A DNA stretch of 61,275 nucleotides from Verrucomicrobiales bacterium (lineage in GTDB: Bacteria; Verrucomicrobiota; Verrucomicrobiia; Limisphaerales; CAIMTB01): the NCBI GenBank assembly GCA_016795425.1, contig JAEUHG010000258.1, forward strand, positions 1-61,275. Reading direction: 5' to 3'. The notes under the pieces are model-generated. The model was not told where the DNA came from and did no database searches. It worked only from the letters and a program-made list of their open reading frames with translations. Within the stretch, counting starts at the first letter, position 1. Every line of letters begins with the position of its first letter. Position numbers and translations under genes: made by a program. Below, in pieces: positions 54,763-61,275 of this stretch.

Positions 54763-55802
54763 CCGAATGCCACCTGTCGCTCACAGTTCCGTCTTGCGTG
54801 AAGGTCATACCAGCACGCGGCGGAAGAAGCGTAGCCGTTGGGCGGGCGCGGCAAATGCGGACGAAGGCGTTGCCGAACGGGACGCTCTTGGGGGGAGAGC
54901 GCGGTCCCTCGCACAGTTCGGTGGACCTATTGATTGAGCAAGGAAGGCATCGCCTCGGAAAGAGCGTAAGGAACGGTCTCTCGAGGGGCAAATAGCTGTC
55001 GCAGATCGCGAATCGCTTACCGTTGCCCATCGGCGCCTTGTACGGGTGACGTCATCGATTCATTCTCTGATGGTTGCCCTTCACCAGGATTCCTCCAGAC
55101 GGGCGGTGCGAAACGCCGCCCTCAATCAGCGCGGCCGCTCGCCTTTATTCGGTATAGTAAAATGGTATTGCTCTGCGCAAGTTAGGTGATGGCAGGGACC
55201 GCGGCGTGAATGCGCGCCGCAACAAGGGTGTGAGTACCAAGTGCTTGTAGACGGTTTCTTTCAGGCAACTGCATCGTCGGATAACCTGGCGCCAAGCCTG
55301 AAGCGCGGGCCCTACCGGTGGATTGAAGCAGCAGATGCTTCTGAACCGTCCCGCGGAGGAACTGCAAGCCTGCCGCACCCTGGACAATTTCTTCCAAATT
55401 CACGCGAGCCTCGTACGTGCTTCCGATGCTTCGACTCGTTCCACAGCCTCGACATCTACGGGCCATCCGCCGGTCCACGACATTCATCAACCATGGAGCA
55501 ACGCAGATCGGAGGGAGATACGCCGGCGTCAACGCCAAGAAGACGTGCGCGCGCGACCATGAGGACGTCGTGGCGATTCGCTCGGCTAAGCGGTGAGCCA
55601 AGGCCATGCCCGGGATCACGCAAGACCGGAGCTTGGCGTTGTACTCGCGGTGGGTCATTGATGTCGTGCGGAACGACCCGGGCCGCTACGGTGAGAAGGA
55701 AAGCCCCTCATGGGCCGAAACGGCCTGACAGCTGTCTGACGGAATCCGATCTTAGCCTGCAAAGGGAAGCTGCGATCCAACGCGATTCTCCGTAAGTCGT
55801 TG
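54763..55802. other. gene-poor region with a decayed coding remnant
   Basis: No intact gene is supported. The plus-strand frame ending at 55728 reads coherently over about 300 bases and contains one in-frame TGA at 55594. The two halves read VVAIRSAKR and AKAMPGITQDRSLALYSRWV, so it looks like a broken gene of unknown family. Elsewhere the frames are short and unconvincing. The composition is still GC-rich on the left and becomes more mixed toward 55140 onward. Confidence 0.45.
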
Positions 55803-55866
55803 TGGCGGAGAGGGAGCGAATCGAACACTCCTGAGCCGGGTCGACCGGCTCACAACGGTTTTGAAG
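55803..55866 (-). tRNA. 3' half of a Ser/Sec-type tRNA gene (putative att site)
   Basis: Read on the minus strand from 55866, an anticodon-loop-like CTTCAAA is followed by ACCGTTG. A long variable arm (GAGCCGG/CCGGCTC around TCGAC) and a T-arm (GAGTG-TTCGATT-CGCTC) follow. The run ends with acceptor strand CCTCTCC, discriminator G and encoded CCA at 55803. A long variable arm and the acceptor CCTCTCC-G-CCA fit tRNA-Ser; the TCA anticodon would suit tRNA-Sec but lies at the junction and may be chance. No matching 5' half (GGAGAGG and D-arm) lies at 55867-55900. So this is a fragment, the usual scar of a tyrosine-recombinase element integrated into a tRNA 3' end. Confidence 0.72.
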
Positions 55867-56586
55867 ATCGGTCCTTCGACCTCGCAAATGCGCGCAAAAA
55901 ACGCTGCAAACGTCGCGATTACAACCTTTTGCGGCAGTCGCCAAAAATTCGATGTGCCGTGCCGTTGCGCACGATTCCGACGCAAATTTGTCTGACATTG
56001 TCTGACAAATTCGACCCATTCATGCCTCGTCTTTCACGACCTCGTTTCCAGCGACGTTATCACCCAAAACAACAAGAGCGCGAAGAAGAATTCCTCGCGC
56101 TCTGATTCGTCCGACAACCTCGACAAAAGTCGGGGCGGCGGTTCAGCACGTTACGCGCGCCGGTGCGAGCTCGCGCCTAGGACGGTCTCCAATTTCGGTC
56201 ACCCGGTAACAAAGGGCCTGACGTCTTCCCATTCAAGATTTCTGAAACAGCACGGACGCAGTTCCTCAATCATTTCCGAAACCCATAAGCGCGCTGAGCG
56301 AACAACAACTGCCGCAGCCAATGATCGAACCTACAGAACTCGCCATACAGAAATCTAAAGCGAAGACCTTCAGCCACGGTGTTCCCATGCTTGGAACGGA
56401 GGACGAGGTCCTAATCGAAATTCGTCAGTCTGATCGAGAGTATTGGTGATTTGGGGACGTCTCCCGCCCGGGGAGATCTGAGGGTACGTTGTCTTTCAAC
56501 GAGTTGAACAGGGTGGTTGCCGCGGCGGCCAAGTAGTGGCGAAGAGCCCGTTGTCCGGCTCTTACACTCTGGCGTAGGCTCCGATC
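55867..56586. other. gene-free stretch with direct repeats and a hairpin
   Basis: No gene is supported. Two copies of TGTCTGACA occur at 55989-55997 and 55999-56007, inside a larger palindrome AATTTGTC...GACAAATT. A related TGTCTGAC stands at 55733-55740 on the other side of the tRNA fragment. A 9-bp hairpin AGAGCGCGA (56075-56083) / TCGCGCTCT (56095-56103) has terminator form but no T-run. TAGTGGCGAAGA at 56534-56545 recurs at 58002-58013, flanking the broken transposase. Confidence 0.5.
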
Positions 56587-57996
56587 ATTTTCCTGCGTCA
56601 CAACCGTCGCGTCGTCGATGGCGAGAGCTATAGTACTGGAGTCCGGTCGAGACGTACCGGACCGCGAAGGGGCCGCGGCAACGCGTCGTTGCGAACCCCG
56701 GCAAGACTCCCGGCCTAGACTCCGCGCATCAGCGTCAATGGGCGGATCTAGATCTGCTGCTGGAGGGAACCCGCCCGCGACGGTGCAGGTGCCGCTGCCT
56801 TCGCCGGCCTTCGCGTTGGCCGAGTCGAAGCCGTTCTGGGCGGAGGTCGATTTGGCCGGATTGCGAGTCGAGCGCGTCCACGATTTCGGCCACGTCTATC
56901 TCAGTATGAGTCTGTGGCGTCCCTGGGATTGCATACGGTTGGGCAATGCTAATCATTCTTCACCTGGTGAAACTTAATCGTCACTGCACATACGGTCCCG
57001 CAAGCACTTCTGGCTCCTGGACGGGAGGATGTTCCGTGGGATCTGACGGCGCGCATTCTCACGCTGGCGAGATTCTGCGAACAGAAGAGGGAGTTGCAGT
57101 TGGCCCAGCGATGGTACGCACAAAGCTCCCTCGATGATTTGCTGGGCGTGAACTCGACCCAGGTCAACGACGCGCGTCGGTACCGGGGGCTAAATGCCCT
57201 CCTCCCGCAGAAGCAGGCGCACTGCCAACACCTGCAAAAGCGCTACGAGAGTCTCTTCGGCGTGCCCTTCGAGTTTCTCCTCTACGATGTCACAGCACCT
57301 CTTTCCAGGGACAGTCCAAGGAGAACAAGAAGGCTGCTCTTGGCTACGGCCGGGACCGGCGCCCGGACTGCAAGCACGTGAACATTGGGCTGGTGGTGTC
57401 GCCAGAGGGACTGCCTCTGGGTTACGAGGTGTTCGCCGGGAACCGGACGGATGTCACGGCGGTCGAGGAGATGGTGCGACTGATGCAGGAGAAGCACGGC
57501 CAAGCCGAACGGATCTGGGTGATGGACCGTGGCATGGTCAGCGAGGAAGGCATCGATTTCCTGGGGACCCATAGGGCTCCGTACCTGGTCGGAACTCCGA
57601 GGCGCCAGCGCCTGAAGAAGGACCTCTAGAGGACCCATGCGACGCTTCAACGAAAGCCGATGACGGACGCGGTGGCGCTGTGGAGGCGGTACATGCAACT
57701 TACCCAGATCAAAGAAGCGTTCCGGATTTCCAAGAGCGATCTGCATCTAAGACCGGTGTATCACCAGAAGACGGAGCGCGTGGACGCGCAAATCTTGGTT
57801 TGCTTTCTGTGCTTGGTGCTATGGTGAACGCTGGAGAACTGGATGAGGCCGCGGACTGGGAACCTGCGCTCGGCGGTTGATAGTGGAAATGACGACGGTT
57901 CGGCGAGTCGACGTGGTTTTGCCTATGCAAACGAAAGCGGCAGAGTCGCCCACGGAACTCCGACTGCGTGTGGTCGCCCGCACCGAGGCGGATTGA
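56587..57996 (+). pseudogene. broken IS1634/IS4-type transposase
   Basis: A degraded DDE transposase pieced from several frames. FLRHNRRVVDGESYS begins near 56587, where ATT stands in place of an ATG. YRTAKGPRQRVVA, then FWAEVDLAGLRVERVHDFG, then VPWDLTARILTLARFCEQKREL, RWYAQSSLDDLLGVNSTQV and FLLYDVT follow. After a frameshift come LGYGRDRRPDCKHVNIGLVV, LPLGYEVFAGNRTDVT and WVMDRGMVSEEG. A TAG ends this frame. Roughly 100 residues expected here are missing, so there is also an internal deletion. LWRRYMQLTQIKEAFRISKS with the catalytic Glu region and LRLRVVART follow, to a stop at 57996. It cannot encode an active enzyme. Confidence 0.85.
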
Positions 57997-58999
57997 AAAT
58001 ATAGTGGCGAAGAACGAGGCGACATCTTCGTAACACCCTGCAAATCAAGCCAGGATCCTCAAGGACTGACGAACTTGGCTTAGTCGTCACAGAGTCGGCC
58101 ACCCTACCCGCCAGTCCGGATTTGAGCCTCCTGCAAGGCCGGAACGCCGTCACTACTGGAAGGCTGAAGCCCTTCTGTTGCTCACAACACCGCCGACGGT
58201 GCGCCACAAATCCTGTTCGTGTAATCGCTCAGGGAAGGCGTGAGAAGAGGCGAGGAGACCGACAAGTGCGCCGGTGGTCTCGGCAAGCCACTTGGGATTG
58301 ACCTGAAAGGTGGACTCTTCTTGGGCGGGAATCTGGGAGGAAATGCCGAAGGAAGGCTACGAAACAAAGCCAATGCTCGAACGCAAAGCCGCGCACCGAG
58401 CTGAATAATCTAAAATGGGCGGCAGCTGGCCCACTGCACGACCGGGCGAATAAATCGATTCCCGCTGGCCTGATGCCTGAATGTCACCCGGTACCAACAA
58501 GGGTTAGGGCTGGGTCAAAAAACGAAACCAAATTTCTCAGTCGGAACCCGGATGGAAAAACGGAAGTTCAAGAACAGTCTAAAGAAGCGGGCGATTAACC
58601 ACAAGGAATGAACAGCAGATCGAGGAAAAGTAAAACGAGGGCTCCTGGCAGAACCCTCGTGTACAGGATCAACATCTTGAACCAAAAAAAGGACGTAGCA
58701 GAAACTTAACCAAGTTCCATCCATCAATGGACACCTAGCTAAACCACTTGCGGGAGGACAGTTACAGCCGCCACGCCCGAAGCTTTATCTACCACGTTCC
58801 AAGAAGGACGTGATCCTAATGGTTGGTACGACATTTCAGCCCGGATGTGACTACATTTCTCGCCTTGCTCTGGTGATGACCACGAATCCAAGACAAATGG
58901 CTGAAGACTTGACAACTAAGCCAAATGAGATAATAGACAGGTCGGCAGAGGTGGATCCTGGCAGATTCACCTAGCGCCAAAAAGCTATTGGATCAGACT
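57997..58999. other. A/T-richer non-coding stretch
   Basis: About 1 kb without a convincing gene on either strand, visibly richer in A and T than the first 54 kb. A 7-bp hairpin ACGAGGG (58636-58642) / CCCTCGT (58655-58661) is followed on the minus strand by TTTTAC, so it may be a decayed leftward terminator. Nothing else was recognised. Confidence 0.5.
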
Positions 59000-59098
59000 A
59001 TGGACACCATCATCCTAGTTTGCACCCTGGTCGGAGGATGTGCAGCAGTCCTGCAGATCGTTATCATCATCCGAGATTGGGGCAAACCCAAGACCTAG
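59000..59098 (+). CDS. possible 32-residue membrane peptide
   Basis: A short frame encodes a 32-residue peptide starting MDTIILVCTLVGGCAAVLQI. One hydrophobic helix fills residues 3-24 and a charged tail (IIIRDWGKPKT) ends it. It begins with ATG and stops with TAG. The ribosome-binding site is weak. It lies about 180 bp upstream of the sigma factor gene on the same strand. It may be a real small membrane protein or a chance frame; conservation would decide. Confidence 0.35.
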   Translation: MDTIILVCTLVGGCAAVLQIVIIIRDWGKPKT

Positions 59099-59239
59099 AG
59101 CGACAAATAGTTACAGCTATTCGTCAACCCTCACTAAGCTGACCGCACGCCCTACGATCGGCCAGCATCCACTGGACTTCAAAGAACGAGCACTATCCTC
59201 ATTTACGTGAAGCCTAGGAAAAGGTGACAACAAAAATCT

Positions 59240-59268
59240 CTGGTTCTCCAGTGGGGCTGGAGAACCAG
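59240..59268 (+). promoter_or_regulatory. strong hairpin just upstream of the sigma factor start
   Basis: CTGGTTCTCCAG (59240-59251) and CTGGAGAACCAG (59257-59268) are perfectly complementary over 12 bp with loop TGGGG. The hairpin ends 11 bases before the ATG at 59280, so in mRNA it would occupy or abut the ribosome-binding region, and no Shine-Dalgarno sequence is visible in the gap. It could control translation of the sigma factor, or be a palindromic operator. It lacks a T-run, so it is not a typical terminator. Confidence 0.6.
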
Positions 59269-59279
59269 GCTTATTCGCC

Positions 59280-60017
59280 ATGTCAGAAGGAGGTTCTTCA
59301 ACAGTCTTTCCGGCGACCACTTGGTCTACGATATTTAAGGCCCAAGGTACCGATCCTGAAGTGCAAGAGGCCGCGCTTAGTCGGCTCGTTGAGCGTTATT
59401 ATCGGCCCATCTTTCTATATATCCAGACCCAGGTCGGATCCCGTGAACGCGCAGAGGACCTCACGCAGGAGTGCATAAGTACCCTTCTTCGACGGAATTT
59501 TCTGGAAAACGTCGACAAGAATAAGGGGAGCTTCCGAGGTTTTCTGAAGGCATCGATCAAGAATTTCCTCAGGGATGCATACGACCGGAGTCGAAGGCAA
59601 TCTCGGGGTGGCGGCGCCTTGTTGCACTCCCTTTCCGAGATTGACGAGGATGGCGATGTTCTCTTCGACCCTCCCGCCCAATCAGATTCGGCACAGGAAG
59701 CATTTGATCGACAATGGGCCAAGCAAATAATTGATAATGCCTTGGCAATTCTTCGCGCCGAGACCGAACGATCCGGTCACGCTCGACTCTTCGACAAGAT
59801 AGAACCTCATCTCTTCAAAACAGACGACGCAAGACCTTACAGAGAAATCGCCATGGAGTTTGGTATGACGGAGGTAGCCCTTAGGAAAGCGGTGTCGCGA
59901 ATTAAACTGAGACTCGAAAGATTAATCCGAGAAGAGGTTAGAGCGACGATCGGATCAGAGCAGGATTTATCTTCAGAATTATCCTATCTTGTCTCAATAT
60001 TTCAAAGGAAGCCGTAA
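59280..60017 (+). CDS. ECF-type RNA polymerase sigma factor (second copy)
   Basis: A 245-residue sigma factor of the same kinase-linked ECF type as the one at 43818. It begins MSEGGSSTVFPATTWSTIFK. Region 2 has YYRPIFLYIQTQVGSRERAEDLTQECISTLL, then GSFRGFLKASIKNFLRDAY. Region 4 has YREIAMEFGMTEVALRKAVSRIKLRLERLIREE, and the end is SSELSYLVSIFQ. Its bases are A/T-richer than the neighbours to the left, suggesting transfer. The kinase-like gene follows after 17 bp. A 12-bp hairpin lies directly upstream of the start. Confidence 0.9.
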   Translation: MSEGGSSTVFPATTWSTIFKAQGTDPEVQEAALSRLVERYYRPIFLYIQTQVGSRERAEDLTQECISTLLRRNFLENVDKNKGSFRGFLKASIKNFLRDAYDRSRRQSRGGGALLHSLSEIDEDGDVLFDPPAQSDSAQEAFDRQWAKQIIDNALAILRAETERSGHARLFDKIEPHLFKTDDARPYREIAMEFGMTEVALRKAVSRIKLRLERLIREEVRATIGSEQDLSSELSYLVSIFQRKP

Positions 60018-60034
60018 GACGATCAAGTACGCAG

Positions 60035-61048
60035 ATGAAGAAACTGACCCGAGAGACTTCGTCAAAAAAAGTCAGAGAGGTGATCCACAATCGCGCCGAA
60101 TCACCCATTCTCATTCGCCGAAGACTGTCACTCTTCAAACGTGCGCTCCTCGGAGCTGACAAAGAGAAAGAAGCTCCTCTGAGTCTGCGCGGGATTCCGA
60201 AAACAGATACCGACATCAAGCAGTTCGACGGTCTCAAGATTCAAGCGGTAATTTTTAAGTCCGAAAAGTCAATTGTATACCACGCAACAGTTCTAGGGAC
60301 TTCTCACCAGCTCGCATTGAAGGCTCCGACGGAGTGCGGGCTGGCAAACAGAGAGTGGCTCTCAAGCTTTAAGCACGAAATTCGAGTTCTAAGGCGCATA
60401 GAACATCCAGGTATCGTTCAAATGACACGTGCTGCCAAAATTTCCGAAAGACCTTTCTACACGAGTAATTTGATTCTTGGGAAGAACGGGGCGGTAGCCC
60501 CTTCGCTTTCCCAGCTCCTTAGTGAAACTAAAATCTCAACTGGGACTGCGGTCCGTTACATCCGTGAACTCTGCGCTACCCTATCCTGGCTACACGATAG
60601 TGGTATCCTGCACGGTGATATTAGCTTATCGAATATTGTCATAGATGAGTCTGATCGCCCCAAGCTTCTTGACTTCAACTTAGCCGTCTTCCTCGATGAA
60701 AGGGGTCGCCCTGTTGGACCCATTGCAAGAGGCGGCACTTTCGGATTCGCCCCTCCGGAGCGCTTCACAGAGGAATGGGGTTTAATGGGTACCTACTCGG
60801 ACGTATTCGGCATAGGAGCCGTCTTAAAATGGTTGTTAATTAACAGGGTGCCGAGTTTGTGGCGAGACTTTGCCGTTGCTCCTCGGCGCAACTTGGAAGG
60901 GTTGCCTCTATTTCAAATATCCGCGCAAACTTTGCCGTCCGAGATACCCCAAAAGCTCCGTGCAATTGTCGCTAAATGCTTGGAGAGAAATCCACGCCGT
61001 CGTTATCGAGACTGCTCTAGTCTTGTCGACGCTCTGTCGAAGTTCTAA
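60035..61048 (+). CDS. kinase-like protein with degenerate motifs
   Basis: A 337-residue cytosolic protein of the protein kinase fold. Lys96 in LALKAP fits the ATP-binding lysine, but the glycine loop is replaced by IFKSEKSIVYHA with no glycine. The catalytic loop is HGDISLSN (His193-Gly-Asp195, HGD instead of HRD). The metal loop is DFNLA (Asp213-Phe-Asn215, not DFG). GTFGFAPPERF replaces the usual GTPxYMAPE. The C-lobe LRAIVAKCLERNPRRRYRDC is ordinary. The essential Lys, Asp and Asp remain, so weak activity is possible, but it may act mainly as a binding partner of the upstream sigma factor. It has no membrane helix or WD40 tail, unlike the other two kinases here. Confidence 0.87.
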   Translation: MKKLTRETSSKKVREVIHNRAESPILIRRRLSLFKRALLGADKEKEAPLSLRGIPKTDTDIKQFDGLKIQAVIFKSEKSIVYHATVLGTSHQLALKAPTECGLANREWLSSFKHEIRVLRRIEHPGIVQMTRAAKISERPFYTSNLILGKNGAVAPSLSQLLSETKISTGTAVRYIRELCATLSWLHDSGILHGDISLSNIVIDESDRPKLLDFNLAVFLDERGRPVGPIARGGTFGFAPPERFTEEWGLMGTYSDVFGIGAVLKWLLINRVPSLWRDFAVAPRRNLEGLPLFQISAQTLPSEIPQKLRAIVAKCLERNPRRRYRDCSSLVDALSKF

Positions 61049-61275
61049 CAACCCTCTAGCACGCGGTAACGCTTGGGACCCAGTCCAACCCCCGGTTGTT
61101 CATTCCACGTAGGTCCTCGAACTCATCGGATTCCTGTGCGTCCCACGAGTTAATGACCCAGGTCGTGGTTCGAAATAGGGTAACACTTCCCGTTCTGATT
61201 TGATGGCGAGACCACGATCAGTTCCTGGCAGCGGAGCCAGGACTCGACCGCCCAACGCCAGGCGCGATCAAGGTC
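61049..61275. other. non-coding tail to the window edge
   Basis: After the kinase-like gene no supported gene is visible up to the edge. GC content rises again toward the end, and an open frame to the right may belong to an unseen gene, but nothing is recognisable. Confidence 0.4.

Noticed and set aside
55803..55866. Selenocysteine tRNA because of a TCA anticodon
   Set aside because: The acceptor plus T-stem count is 7+5 as in tRNA-Ser, not 8+5, and the anticodon sits at the junction where the 5' half is missing, so TCA may be chance.
56023..56105. 27-codon frame starting MPRLSRPRF
   Set aside because: Very basic, short, and its 3' end coincides with a hairpin; no sign of translation.

Overview
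This is a GC-rich bacterial chromosome segment that most resembles a Verrucomicrobiota genome (Pedosphaera/Limisphaera-like), placed by gene content only. The pointers are a DUF1501 plus DUF1549/DUF1553 pair, two DUF1080 secreted proteins, a CotH-like kinase, a PEP-CTERM-type sorting tail, Ser/Thr kinases fused to WD40 repeats, and an ECF sigma/kinase pair of the kind common in Planctomycetes and Verrucomicrobia. No rRNA, CRISPR array or replication origin was seen.

Positions 1-20700 are mostly core genes: a tail-specific protease, a DUF1080 protein, a PhzF epimerase, a 320-bp tandem duplication, a DUF1697 gene, an aldehyde dehydrogenase, the P-protein of phenylalanine synthesis, a META lipoprotein coupled to a membrane/spermidine-synthase fusion, a complete five-gene branched-chain amino acid ABC transporter (livK-H-M-G-F), a maf-tatD pair on the other strand, and the DUF1549-DUF1501 pair.

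Positions 20700-35000 hold a membrane protein/CotH kinase/FHA protein cluster, a nucleotide-sugar pair, a DUF4380 protein, zwf-pgl (oxidative pentose phosphate entry), a serine beta-lactamase-like hydrolase and several secreted proteins.

Positions 35000-54760 are dominated by large signalling and surface proteins: a kinase-WD40-TPR protein, a metalloprotease with a PEP-CTERM-like tail, a block of four small genes between imperfect direct repeats, then an ECF sigma factor, a second kinase-WD40 protein and a 2073-residue secreted PI-PLC-like protein that may form one unit.

From about 54760 to the end the character changes. It holds decayed coding remnants, a 3' tRNA fragment of the long-variable-arm (Ser/Sec) class that looks like an integration scar, a broken IS1634-type transposase, about 1 kb of A/T-richer non-coding DNA, and a second ECF sigma/kinase pair whose kinase has degenerate motifs. 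This reads best as the left part of an integrated, partly decayed island whose other end lies beyond the window.
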